From the NCBI GenBank assembly GCA_000729835.1, contig JFHB01000098.1, positions 45,217 to 109,216 on the forward strand: 64,000 nt of DNA, read 5' to 3'. Below the pieces are notes generated by a model. The model had not been told where the DNA came from. It did no database searches and saw nothing but the letters and a program-made list of their open reading frames with translations. Below are positions 1 to 12,035 of the stretch, one piece after another (within the stretch, counting starts at the first letter, position 1; each line of letters begins with the position of its first letter). Source of the DNA: Atkinsonella hypoxylon (taxonomy: Eukaryota > Ascomycota > Sordariomycetes > Hypocreales > Clavicipitaceae). The translations under genes were made by a program, and so were the position numbers.

Positions 1-2770
1 CCTCCATATAATTTTCGATCGAGGTGCTGTTAAAGCCCATCTGCGATCGTGCTTCTGGCCAGTCGTGCTCGAACCACCACAATGGTTCCGCCATCCCAGG
101 CACATCTCGGCGAAGCCTCGCGATACTCGGCGAATCAATGACATTCGGGTAAAACAATTGCACAATCTCTCTCAAGCGGGGAATCATTCGTCTCTGCTCC
201 AGTAAAGTCTGATGAGAAATACCAATGTTGATAAGACGCTCAAACATGGAAATGTTAATACGGTATGGATCTCGAGACAATTCGTGCAAGTTAGCATGTG
301 GCTGTAGCTGCTGATGGTCGCCGAGAAGAATGAGATGCTGTAGAGTCGGAAATCTTAAGCAAGCGGCCATGGTATCGGCTTCTCGGACTTCAGCAGCTTC
401 CTCCATGAGTAAAACTTGAGGTCGAAGTCCTGAGATGAGTTTCTCATTTTTCAGAAGTCCTGTTGTGGTGCAAGCTATAACCTCAAACCCACCCTGAATA
501 AAGTCGATCCGATTCTGCACTTTCACGTTCTGCCTCGCTTTACAAATCTCAGTGTACGACGCTAAGAGCTCAGCTACGCCTGCCGGTGGGTTCTCGATGC
601 CATGAAGCTCAGTGAGTAAGTAGCAGTAGACACCTAATCGCTCCTCCGGTCGTATATCGTAGAGATCCGTCGTGTTATTGAGCAGGATTCTTGAGTAGTT
701 CTCATTCAAGTCTTTGGAGGAAGGTGGTGGCATTGGGACGAAGTGTATTTGCGGTCCACAAAAAACTTGACGCTCTTCCTGCTTCGTGTCATAAGCATCT
801 GGCTCGTAATAGTCTCCAAGCCATGTCAGGAGGGGGTTCTCTTGCTGTGTCTCGCTTGATTCCCATTCATCATCAAGAAGAGAATTATATTGCGCAGTGC
901 TGAGTAGACCATAATTTTTGAGCGTTGTCGGATCAACCACACCAGCATTCATATAGGCAGATTCTTGAAGGCTTGTGATGATCTTTCCCAGCTTCGCTCT
1001 GAAGTGTCCAGTAGACTGGCCGCGAAAGTTCGAATTATACATTCTCTCACCCAAAACAAAATCTTTCACATCCTCACTTCCACGACCGCCAAGTCGAATC
1101 ACGTTTTCAGATCCCCTTTCGCTGATGTATTTCTTCAACAGCTGATCCACTGCGTGGTTCGTTTGTGCTGTGACAATTATAGGCGGGCTTGGCAAGCATT
1201 TTTTGCGCGTGTCAACGAGGCTTTGAAGGATAGCATTAGAGGTGAATGTTTTTCCCGTACCGGGAGGTCCTTGAATTATCGCTATCTCTTCTGTTGTTGC
1301 TCTGTTGAATGCAATGTGCTGTGACTCGTCGAGGCTCCGAACAATGGGTGGGATCAAAGGTTGCTCATCTAAAATCTCTCGTAGGTATTTAGGTGCGGGT
1401 GTCGAGTCGGGCTTGGGCTCAAACAAATAGGGAGTCAACAGGCACCTGGATCTGATTAACCAACCTGAAGCACAATCATTTGATCAAGCACTGTGGTTGT
1501 AGATAAGACATACCTATAACGCGACATTATCTGTAAGCCGGTCATTGTGTGCCTCAGGGACTCAAAGTATGCTTTGGTTGGCTCCAACATGACTAACTCA
1601 TACGTCGGATCTGTCACCATGTCATCATGCTTTGCCTAGAAGACATCGATGTAGGGCGATTCCGCGAATAAGCCGTCGTTCTCGGCCACGATTGCAACAT
1701 AACAAGTACGCCTGAAGTGATCTGCTGATAGTGCTAACAGTGCGCCAGGTGTCAAGTATTCAATCTCGTCAACCTCTTCGCCTTCATCTGCAGGAGGAAT
1801 ATGGGCAGGGAAATTTCCGATGCTTAAGCGCTGAGTAGCTCCGTCGATGCCGAGTGCGTACCCAATTGCGCGAACCTGACAGTGAGATCAATGGACATCC
1901 AAGCTACACTCAAGAAAGAATTACCTTTGTAAATAGGTTGACTGAATCCAATTTTGTGTCAAGATCCTCTGCAGTAGTCGGCGAAGGCTCCATGCGATAT
2001 TCTTGAATAGCACGACGAAGATACTCTGTGGCCTCGTAACGGTGTAGTCGATACTGAGTCTCCAGGTACTGGTCTTTCAACTGGTGTCTTGCCTCAGAGT
2101 CAACTAATGGCAGAGTGGGAGATGTGCTGGCCATTAATTCCTCTGCCCCAGGCACCTCGCTGAGCTCCAACCAGTTGCTGAGGGAAGGCGGTACGCCTTG
2201 CGTAAAGAAGTTCACGAAGGACGACATGGTGCCTGATGCTGCAAGATTGCTGCTTGAAGCACTTGGCAGCAGAATTTCATCGACCGAAATTTGCTTTCGT
2301 AGGCTTGAGTTGAACGTACTTCCTGACAACTGCGAGCACAACCCGACAGTGTCCGGCAGCTGGCAGAGCCAAACGCACTGGTGCCGCACAAAACACACAT
2401 ACCCTGAAAAGCAACATTAAACAATGCATGGAATAGCTGTCTTTCGATTACGCTACTTACTATTTCCTTAGAGAACTGTCAAAACGGACAGCAGATATCT
2501 GTCTTCCTTTATCATGACCTCTTTCCAGTTCTCAATCAACTCTCCAGCATCCTCTCTTGCTTGCTTAACTAACCGCATACCTGAATCCGCATGTTCCAAA
2601 ACAATCACTCTATTGTACATATCGAGTACCTGCTAATCTGCTCCCTACCTATGAAACCAATGCACCTCAAAAGCTGAACATTTCCATTTCCAACTTGCTT
2701 CAAACGCGACCTTGCTAGATATTTATCTCTATGTGCGTTGCAGAAGCTCAATGCAAAGAATTCGACAGAG
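1..2770 (-). pseudogene. NF-X1-type RNA/DNA helicase (Hrr1/ZNFX1-like), partial, apparently disrupted
   Basis: The left 1445 bases are one open reverse-strand exon running off the window. It encodes a superfamily 1 helicase core with Walker A GPPGTGKT, the motif TAQTNHAVD, motif II LLMEEAAEV and motif III LLGDHQQLQP. This is typical of UPF1-like NF-X1/ZNFX1 helicases, which in fission yeast (Hrr1) work with RNA-dependent RNA polymerase in small-RNA silencing. Introns at 1446-1513 and 1876-1924 keep the frame. The exon 1514-1875 carries an in-frame TAG at 1636-1638 (context YIDVF-stop-AKHDDM) inside a conserved-looking stretch, so removal as an intron is unlikely. Further upstream, similar-looking coding pieces (for example LEHADSGMRLVKQARED near 2540-2600) are broken by a TAA near 2471 and a frame change near 2620, and no convincing start was found. 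C-terminal zinc fingers, if present, lie outside the window. I am sure of the family and less sure that the gene is dead. Confidence 0.75.
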
Positions 2771-4043
2771 CCGCTTGACTTGTATGATGACTCGTGCGTG
2801 AATTCTCAGAGCCACGTGAGCAAGAAGTTGAGCGTTATCGACATTGGCTTATATTTGTTAACCTGAGCAAGCAACAATAGCGGCCAAATCATTACCTGGT
2901 TACGGACATTGGATGAGAAAACAGTGCCTCAATGAAACTGCCTATCGAGAAGCATTTTGTTGTAAGTAATCTCGTGGACTTTAATTCTTGTGCAATCCCA
3001 TAATAGAAGCTTTCCCTGTTGGTGTAACCTTACGTACTCTTCGGCAGCTTTTCAAACAATATTCTTTGATTGAGCGTTTCAGAAGCATGGGCATTGCTTC
3101 GATTTATCCTCGCTACTTAAGAGATGTGTGAAAAAGAGCAAACGTTTGGCCGACAGTGGCCCCAAATTTGGCGTTCGAGTTATTATCGGTAACAACGTGA
3201 GGGGTTTTGACTGTAGTTCTGGAAACTGAGCAATTTCGATCCTAAGTAATTTTCCAATATCTGCCAGTTTAATGACGCATATATATCTTGGTCACTTGGG
3301 CTAACCACTAATTGCTTACCTCGGTCATGCCGAATCAGTTGAGGCGTTTGCCACGGTAGTGTTATTTCCACTCATGGATATAATGCTCCAGTCACGGGCC
3401 GGAGCTCAAGAACCACAGCTTCATCCATCTACAGATCAGTTTTCAGTTAACTAGGACGGCGTTTTGTCTCTCTTCTTAGGTAAATTTCTCGTTCGACGCT
3501 CTGTAGAAAGCCTATTCCGGCTCGAATGACCTAGGTATTCATGGGAAGAGGCATCATGAAGCGCGCAAATTAAGGAGTTACATATCGTGTGAAATTGACT
3601 GTATCTTGTTTTCTGTGAGCTTCATGCTTTCATGTCTCTCCACGCCGGTAGACAAACATAAGTGGTCAGGATCTCTACCCAGCATTACCGTTAGCATCAT
3701 TTCCACTCATGATAAATTTATGACAACCGCGCACATAGAGATCGTTCATTTGCCAGAATTCTGGGTCAATTGTAAAAATGTCTTTTGCTCGCCTATTGTT
3801 ACATACAAATAAAATCTGTTCGCAAATTCATAACAAGACCACCGTTTCTTAAAAACAAAATTGCCTATAAAACCATCTGGCTTGTCACGATTTCTGGACA
3901 GAATCGCCCAAGCACCAGTCAGCTGCGGAACTACAACCATGCTGCTTAGAACTATATATGCCATTATCTCGAACCGTGGAATATCGCAAAAAAATGAAGG
4001 AACCCCTAAGTGAGTCCTTCACTATTCAGTTAACGCTTTTCAT
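2771..4043. other. Intergenic stretch without a recognised gene
   Basis: Only short, unconvincing reading frames are present and no family is recognisable. The lost or unresolved N-terminal part of the helicase locus could extend into its left end. A short AT-rich stretch precedes the tRNA. Confidence 0.6.
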
Positions 4044-4123
4044 TGCGTAATCTGGGAATCGAACCCAGGGCTCCCCGACGTTGCTGATGGCAACGGAGAA
4101 TTTTACCACTAAACCAATTACGC
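4044..4123 (-). tRNA. tRNA-Gly(GCC) with a short intron
   Basis: The reverse strand folds as a complete cloverleaf. The acceptor pair is GCGTAAT/ATTACGC, the D-arm contains TTTAGTGGTA, the anticodon stem is CTCCG/CGGGG, and the T-arm holds GGGTTCGATTCCC. The discriminator base is A. The anticodon loop reads TTGCCA before an insertion of about 9 nt (near CAGCAACG) at the usual 37/38 intron site, giving anticodon GCC. The total length of 80 nt fits a roughly 71-nt tRNA plus this intron. An internal T-arm B box is evident. Confidence 0.93.
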
Positions 4124-4553
4124 TTGTCCGTGGCATAGTAAGTCTTAAGTTAGAACATGGAGCTTAGTATCAAACACTGACAGATGTTCAACATATATTA
4201 GTTAACCAGATGAAAATATTGTGTATGGTGCACCGTACCACCATGCACAGTGAAAAGTAGCCGTGCCCAACACTCCTCAAGTTTCAGAATAAAGCTTCTT
4301 CCAATAATGTCGCCGTTCTATCATGTTGATCATCATAAATCAGGTAAAATTCAAACATCTTCCATCAGTATGTGTTCCCCATTCGCCTCGCTCATGTAAA
4401 CGCTTTACTCCTGCCTAAATACCCTAAATGCCCCATGACAATATATGCGGCATGAGCTCATAATACTCTTCATGCGCTGCCTCGTCTCACGCAGCGCAAA
4501 CAAACTTTCTAAAAATCCTAAACCCCGCTTGAGTAAAGTACCATTGTTTATGA
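4124..4553. other. Intergenic, 3' side of tRNA and C6 regulator
   Basis: There is no gene. The region would hold the upstream side of the reverse-strand tRNA and the 3' untranslated end of the reverse-strand transcription factor. Confidence 0.5.
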
Positions 4554-6770
4554 CTAGCAAACTCCGGACAAAATGGAAGCAGACTCGGATACAGGCTGTC
4601 TTCGCCAATTTAATCGTCCATCTGGGTGAACTGTAAATTCGGCAATCTCCTCTACGAGCTCCCATATCCCAGTCTTATGGTTCTTCTGGGCAGATCTGTA
4701 GATAATGGACGTGCCAAAGTCCTCAAAGACAAGCTCGCGTCGTCGGAGACGCAGCCACTGTTCGTGTTCGGTTCCCTCTGTCATGATTTGCTCTTCTACT
4801 TCTTGATTCCTTATGGCAATTGCTCGAAATACGCGGCTGTCTCTTAGGGCGTTGCGGATCGGGTACTGGCCCAATAATCGGATGGCATCTTCGCGTACGC
4901 TCCGGTCACGGCAGCTGAATGATGATATAAAGAGAGGCCACGTCCAGCCCGAGTCCATTGCGAAGCCGCAGTTTGGTCTGGATTGAAGAAGGATTTCTGC
5001 AAGGCGGATGATCTCTTTATACTGGGGTGTCAAACCTTTGGCTGTGATGAGGCCCGAAAACCTCGGCATGGTGGTATATATGTACAGCACGAGGTATTCG
5101 ATTCGGAGATTGATGGCGTTGAGATATGGTTGCGGGTTATTGGACGCGTTGCAACATATGGCTTGGTACACAGGTTCGAGAGCTTCTGCCCAGCGCGACA
5201 GCCAGTATCTTACCTCTGCGATGAACTTGCTAATTTTCGGGTTTCGCTTTACGCTAGACAACTTCAACTCGAGCTCGGCTTCAGTTACGGCGCGGGTTAA
5301 TCTTAGTTGGGACGTCACCACCGTCAACATGGGTAGATGTGTGACCATGGCTTTCTGCACGAGACTCCAATATCCCTGGGCTTCTGCCAGATTCTGGAAT
5401 TTCGGCGGCATATTGTCGAGCGTAGTAATGTTGGATTGGCGTGGTCGAAAGTATGGGGAGTGTTTTGTGAATGGGGCTATGGAGGCGATTCGACGTGCAG
5501 CCGACTGAGGTGACTGCTGTGGAGGCGAAGCCGGATTTCTGCTTTGACTTTGCGCAAGATCAAACCTCGTCGACACATCCGAACTTGAAGCTGAGCTTGC
5601 TTGAGGTCCTGGAGCATCATTGGCCATATAAGGATGGCCTGCAGGAGTAGAGGGTGCTGGACCTCCTGGTGCCGCGCCATGGCACGAAGGTGCCGGGTTT
5701 GGTGGGGAAGTAAATTTTTTATATAAACCCACGAACGACCTCGACTGCAGTTCCAGGGGTTTGTAGCAGTCAAGAATCTCCTGCACCAGCGCTGGAGGCG
5801 CTTGAGCGATGCTCACCAAGCCGGGTGCAAGATCGGTACACGCCGCCAACTCATTCAGCATGCTAAATCCGTGGGTGACATGCTTCAACGCAGCCGACAT
5901 ATTGCCTCGCTGGGCTTCGAAACAAACGAACAGCAGCGACGACAACAAAGCTGTTCGTAGGCTTCCTCTGGTGGGCTTCGCTTTCGACTGAAGGCGAAGA
6001 GCCTCGCAATAGTACATGACAGCATTGAGATAGTGCTTGTTACCGCTTGTAGGTTCTGTGGACGGACTCTCGACTTCATATGCTTTACGTAGAGCACCAA
6101 CAGCCATGGCACCATATCGCAAAGTCGTTTCCTCCAGAGTAACTTGAGGCATCGTCGTTGTCCATAAACGCGTCTGATTAAGGCCGCCACTTAGGAAAGT
6201 AATGGACAAGTCCGCCCATTTGTCAAAGTACGCTCTCTGTGCGGCATTGGAGAATCGAATCGTGTTGATATCCGGCTGTGTTATCAGGGGTGGAGCTTTC
6301 TTCGTTTGTAATAGTTCTGCGTTCGTTTTAGCAGCTAGGGTATGGGAAGGTGATGGCGGCGAATTCGAGGACTGATGAATTGGAGGTTCGGTATAAGCGT
6401 CGCAATACCCACGCCATTTTAGGCAGTTCAGGCATGCTGGTCGTGTTTCGTCGCATTTCACATGGCGCTTCCTGGAGCACAGAGATGGTTATTAATAGAC
6501 GAGGACTGAACAAGAAACGTGTTTATCGAATATACCCGTTCCAGAACACGCGACTGTAAGGATCCCAAGTAGTTGTTAAGCATCGATGACAAGACTTACT
6601 TGCCTAAAATTGGCGAAGCCCGCGAACGTTAGTTAAGCCTATCAATTACCTGAGCAGAGTGATGCACGTAAGAAACTTTGTTAACCAAATCTTACAAGTA
6701 GAGCACCCCGTTCTGGCACGGGTTGAGCTCCGTCGCGAATGTCGTGTTCTGGATTCAAGCGCAAACCTAT
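4554..6770 (-). CDS. Zn2Cys6 fungal-specific transcription factor
   Basis: The main exon (4554-6471) encodes the second half of a Zn2Cys6 cluster (KRHVKCDETRPACLNC...GYC), a Ser/Pro linker, and a long helical region of the fungal-specific type (roughly residues 80-620). The first two cysteines (ARTGCSTC) lie in an upstream exon ending at 6696. Joining them with the correct C-x2-C-x6-C spacing needs a 4-nt micro-exon at 6600-6603 between introns 6604-6695 and 6472-6599. A single intron with a weaker donor would give eight residues instead of six. I found no ATG in frame in the 150 bases upstream of the cluster, so the start is unresolved and a further 5' intron is likely. The role is presumed nuclear DNA-binding regulation; target genes are unknown, and no cluster partner lies immediately beside it. 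Confidence 0.82.
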
Positions 6771-9700
6771 GAGTAGTTCCTCGCCCTGTCGCAGACGGTT
6801 GCTTTGCTGATGGTCTAGTTAAGTTGAAGAGTCAGCGGTGAAGCAGATCGAATGGCGAGACTGAATGACCTGGGCCAATCCGTGGTCTCGCTACGTGTGA
6901 GAGGTTTGGCTTAACTGGTTCACGTACGCAGAAGAACTGGTGAAATTCAGCGGGATAGAGAACTGGATCTCCATTACGGGATGCAGGCGGCAAAGCTGAA
7001 GTTTCTCCCGCCACAAGCGTTGCGGCTCCAGTCAAGCGTCTCGGTAATTAAGCCGGCCGGCGGAAACATGCATGTATGTTAGCTGATTAAAGCAAAGCCA
7101 CCAACCGGCACAAGGAGAGGCGCTTGGCGCAGGGCCAACGAATGCAAATATATTAACAAAAGCGTTGACGAGGGCGTTTCCGTTTGCGATATGTGAATGT
7201 AGATGTGGGCGAAGAAGGGAAGGATGAGAGCAAAAATGTCTCGGCAGACAATGCCAATAGGCTGAATTCACGACGCACAGGAGCACCAGACTCATTACGG
7301 GGCATGTGTGACAGTTTGGAAAAGTCAAGGATTCCGTAAACGGAGGTGCTGGGGGCGCGTGGCGAACATGTGGTGAACGCGTGGGGTGGGAAGAACCTAA
7401 ACTAAGTTGGGCGGGAAGTACTCCGTAATTGATAACAACGGTACCAGTCCACTTTTGAGCCATCAGAATCGGGAACGGTCACAGCAGGCCAGCCCCTATA
7501 TGGTTGATCTGTCTTGTCTGTGCTGTCTATTGGCTGTATATGCCTGGCAACCTGGCCTGAGTGCTGACCATACCGAGCCGCACGGATGGACATGGATAGA
7601 TGTGCTGACATCGGTTACTAGCTCCAACCCAAGAGCAAAAGGTCTATGAAGTACGAAATACAGAGTACGCCGATTCCAATACCCGATAGAACTGCCAACA
7701 CAACAATTTAGGTTCCATGGCTTAAGACTACGTGATTTGCCAAAATCGTGATTGGAGCGGCGAGTTATGCTTTACAAGTGTGGCTCAAACCGTCATAGGC
7801 CAGGTACTCCGTATCAAGACAACGATCAGTGCGTTTGTACGTCTCTGCAGCATTCATTGGCCATTGACTTCGGCTTTCTCCCAACCATGATGATCAATTG
7901 GAGCTCATCTTAGGTCCAGCCTATCTAGTCTCAGGTGCACAATGACAGATGCCGGACATATGCACCAGCACAGTGTGAATTATCAGTGCCATGTCAACTC
8001 TTCCCTAATAGGGTCTGGTCTGATCCACGAGCGGCCACAACTTTGCACGTGCATAATGCGGTCGCAAAGTATGCATAAGAGACGTACTAGCTATTTTCGT
8101 TAGCTAATTTATATAGAAATTTACAGAAAAGTGTCTACTTCATATGATAGTTATAATTTATCTTTTTAACTAAAGCTATATAAATACTAATATTAAGAAG
8201 AAATAGCAGAAAAAAAGGCATTCTGCTATTTTCTAGGCATTGAGTACACACTCTATATAAGGTATATATTAACTTTACGCTTGCACTAACTTTATGCCTA
8301 TTTCTGTGCTATACATACATTTCTCAGGGTTAACAGCCTCGCAAGAAGAGATCTATATCTATAGCTAATAATGCCTGTCACGAAATAATATACGGATCCC
8401 TCCAAACACGGAACACGCGACTGGCTAGTAACATAAATAGTCAGATTCGTAGACCAGAGAGAGAGATCCAACAAACGCTTAATACATCACACATCATAGG
8501 GATCTACTGTTATCATTTATCTGTACTGTTATTTCACGAGCAATTTTACGGCTTTCTTTGCCTCCCGGATTCATACTCTCCGAGTACGAATCCACCCCAT
8601 TACGGAGTTAAACCGCCCCGTACAAGGCCACACAGTGTTATTGTCGCCGGTTACGAACTCCCAATCGGGCGATATGTATCTCTAGTATCGTCAAACTTGT
8701 GCAGGGAGGGTGGTAGATCGGCGTACTGTTGCCTTTGTACGTAGGGAATAGTGTCAGTCCCAACAGGTGACAGAGTAGAAACGGAAAAAAGAGGAAGAAG
8801 AAAGAGTTATTATAATCGGGGTTTTCAGCTGGCTGAAGAGAGCGTTTTCGAGCTCTAGAGAAGGTCTCTTCGTATCACCGGCCCTAACTTGGTAAAGGCT
8901 CGTCTGAGGCTTATATATTCGACGTCGTTTCCTGAGATAGTTAGTAGAAAGGATCCTTCTAACGGTAGCCTTTAAAGATAGTAATTAGTATCTTCTAAGA
9001 AGAGGCTAGCGAATTGCATTCCTTAGAAGTCTGGTGCCGCAACCGGCAATATCTATATATCATTCTTTGGCACGTTCGCCTACAGTGATAGACACAACGC
9101 CTCTTCCTGCAGAAACCCTGAGTATCTGTTATTGGTCGAGCCAACCACTAATCAGTGTCGGAAAACAAAGGGGAAAGGAGAACAGGGCGCTAGTGCACTC
9201 AATATAAAACTTAAAAGAGTTGACGTGATACTAATTGACGATTGATTCATCTCTCTAGGTAGGAAGAATATGCCAAGGATATCCCCCCCTAACGCGTGGA
9301 TAGTCGGGCGCGCGGAGTCAGACCAAATGTTGGATCGGGTCGTGCAGCCAATCAGCGGGCTGGTTTTTGCGTAGCCAATTAGCCTGCACCTCGCTCGCAG
9401 TTGTTCCATCAATTACGGATAACTCCGTAGGTGCGTTAATGATTTTAGTGCCTCCACGTATCAAATTTGCACAGTGCGAGTAGAACATTGAGTGCCATGT
9501 AGGTACCTATAGGTACCTCGTTTGAAACCGGAAGGTTAGTGAGGCTGCTGCGCAGATCGCAATCCTTTTTGTGCTGAGGCAACAACTTGGTCACGACTTA
9601 GCTAGCTAACCAATCATGACGAAGTGGATATCAGAGGTGCTGAGAAGTACGTGCGAACATCACTCAGGAATACCTGCGAAAATGGGTGGGTCCCGCTGTC

Positions 9701-10944
9701 TGGTTTTGGTGTCGGGATAATCCCTTTAAAGCAATTTGGTCGTAATTAATATTTTATCCAGCCTGCAAGGCTTGATTACTGGGGGAGGCTGAGACCACTC
9801 CAGGGCCACAGCCGGGCTCGTATTAAGCTCCCAAGAGGGGAGGGATGAATTTAATCTGGCCCTAAGCACTACTTGGAGTAGATTGACCCCCGGCGGAGTA
9901 CTGGGTAATTGCCTGCCATATCCCAGCAATTATTTGACAATTTACATAACAAGGGTGGAAGGAGCCAATGAAAGACCACTTGCTACCCTAAACCCGGTAC
10001 CGCGGGGGATTGCGGGTAGGTAAAGTCAGCAACCAGGGATCCTTACTCATATATATGTTCATATAGGGACCAATGAAATAAATATAGTAACCGGGTATCG
10101 TGATATTCCGTAAGCGCGCCTTAAATACCTGTGTAAAATAAAACAGGGGGTTGGAGTGTACATGCGTTTGATCCAGGTTGTGGGCAGGCCGGTATACTCT
10201 GCAATAGAATTCAATGTTAGTATTGCACCGACCGGACTTTTGAATTGGATCTCACAACAGCGCGGCGGATTGCACAAACCAAGTCTTACTCACTAAAACG
10301 TCCGGTCGGTGGTGGTATCAGTGCCGTTATAGCTGGTCGGAGATATCGATGGTCACCTTCTTCGTATTCCCCTTTAAATAAAAGACACCGCGAAACAATT
10401 CAGGCCGAAAGATGAGACGCCAGCCTCAATGCACCTGCTGGTTACTATAGTGACAATGCCCGGCCCTAATCGCTACCAAGCTGCTTCTGTTGTGCTTATT
10501 AAAGTCAGCTAGATTTTTTTCCCTGCACCTACCTACCTACAAGTGGGTCGTAGGTTTTTCCGAGCAATTCGTAGCAAATTTCGCGTAGAATCCACAACGC
10601 GTCAACAACAATGTACCTGGTAGGCAAGGTACCTAATGCTTGCTATTTCTGGCCAAGCATTGCGCAGATACGCGCATGATCAACCGCTAGGGGTGTCTCG
10701 CCTAGTACCCCTTTGCCTGCCGCAAGGCAACAGGCAGGGCATAGGACCTATATCTTCTTCGATACATGTGAGGTACTTCCGGTCGGGCTCAACAGCTAGC
10801 CCTAAATAATAGTGATTCTAGCGTATTTTCGTCAACCTAGGCTAATTATCTGCATTAATAAACACTGCTGTTGTGAGATGCTAGCTAATGCAGTGTACCT
10901 CTTTGTACCAACGCAGATTAAATTGAAGTGCCTTCCAAGCCCCC
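6771..10944. other. Gene desert, AT-rich in the middle
   Basis: No protein family is recognisable over 4 kb. Bases 8060-8400 and 8900-9080 are very rich in TA, TTTA and stop codons, in the style of DNA altered by repeat-induced point mutation, and may be old transposon remains. Short dispersed motifs occur: a TACTCCGTA-type word at 7418 and 7804, its reverse complement near 8603 and 9896, a shortened form near 9421, and GGTACCT-type words near 9500 and 10530-10635. The short reading frames here lack domains or composition typical of protein. Confidence 0.6.
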
Positions 10945-10953
10945 TCGTCATGA

Positions 10954-11291
10954 GGGCACGTAAATAATACACTGGAGTTTTCAAACAACGCACTAGTTAG
11001 ACCTAACCAAAACTGGAAGGATTCCTGCGCACCTACTCGTGTAGAAGTACCGCCGATATTTCTTTTCAAGTTATAGAGCTGTTTTTTTCGCTCCAACAGC
11101 TACAATGCAACAGCAGCAGCTACCACAGCCCTTTCAACTTTATAGAAGAAGCATCTGCTAACATAAAGGGCATTAAAGCACGAAGAACATTAAGGTTACT
11201 TTTGTGTGTGGAACCGACCAAAAAAGACCAACCTCGATTCGGTTAGGTGTAGTGCGTTATTTGAAAACTCCGGTGCATTATTTACGTGTCC
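10954..11291. mobile_element. Mutator-like miniature inverted-repeat element (338 bp)
   Basis: The ends form terminal inverted repeats of about 50 bp: left 10954-11008, beginning GGGCACGTAAATAATACAC, and right 11241-11291, ending GTGCATTATTTACGTGTCC. They differ by only a few substitutions and one small gap. A perfect 9-bp direct duplication, TCGTCATGA, flanks the element at 10945-10953 and 11292-11300. Long terminal repeats with a 9-bp target duplication fit Mutator-like elements. The 230-bp interior has no plausible transposase, so the element is non-autonomous. The host sequence on both sides resembles the stretch at 30352-30437, which looks like a related empty site. Confidence 0.85.
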
Positions 11292-11300
11292 TCGTCATGA

Positions 11301-12035
11301 TTGGTCAACTAGCTAATTCGTGACCCAGCTGTTGCCTTACGCAGGCAAAGGCAAAGGGATATCCCTTTCATGTCCTATGTTCCGGATTCCCTGTCCCATA
11401 CCCTGCCCTCAAGTGTGACATTGATTCCATTTCTCCTCATGCAACGCTCACCCCGCGACGACTCGTTCGCCGACAACACAATATCGTTGTAAACTCATCT
11501 GTCGCCTAGCTTGGTGTGATCATCTTGTCATCGTTCGCCTGCTACAGCGGCGCATTGGCTTGTGTTCAGAACTGGTCTGCTGGCGACACGCTCGGGGTAC
11601 AATAATCACTCTGGCTCATCACTGCAGCGACAACAGCACTCCTGTCGCCAATTTGTGGTGACAAAGCTACGACCACAAACCTGTCCTGCCCTTTTTCTGG
11701 CCACAGAGAATACTCGCTCCGAATTGAGACTATTTCTTGTTTCCTGGTTTGATGTGCAATTTGCACCCCTCATAAACGATCGAGTTCAATTCAACACGCC
11801 TTGCCCATTGTTACGTTGCCTGCCGCTTGCAGTCGGTCACATTACTCCAACAAGCTCAACCTTCCTCGTCTCTCGCAGCATCCCCCAGATAAAAGCTCGG
11901 CTACAGCAAGCCTGGTCGCGCGATTACGGGCGGGGAGAGAATAATCAAGTGCTTGTGCAGCGGCTGACGATTCGTTCGTCCTACGCATGAGCACTCGATT
12001 GCCCTTGGGCTTCCCTGACGATACGGCCCGCCCAA
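11301..12035 (+). promoter_or_regulatory. Upstream region and probable 5' leader of the GH17 glucanase gene
   Basis: The first 50 bases continue the dispersed repeat that hosts the miniature element. From about 11400 the DNA is rich in C and CT runs, as in fungal promoters and long 5' leaders. No TATA box or specific operator can be named with confidence. The short reading frame at 11562-11990 has no domain and probably lies in the leader. Confidence 0.45.

Noticed and set aside
10881..11096. Reverse frame of 71 codons in the desert
   Set aside because: It lies largely in the left arm of the Mutator-like miniature element, so the opening is a product of the repeat.
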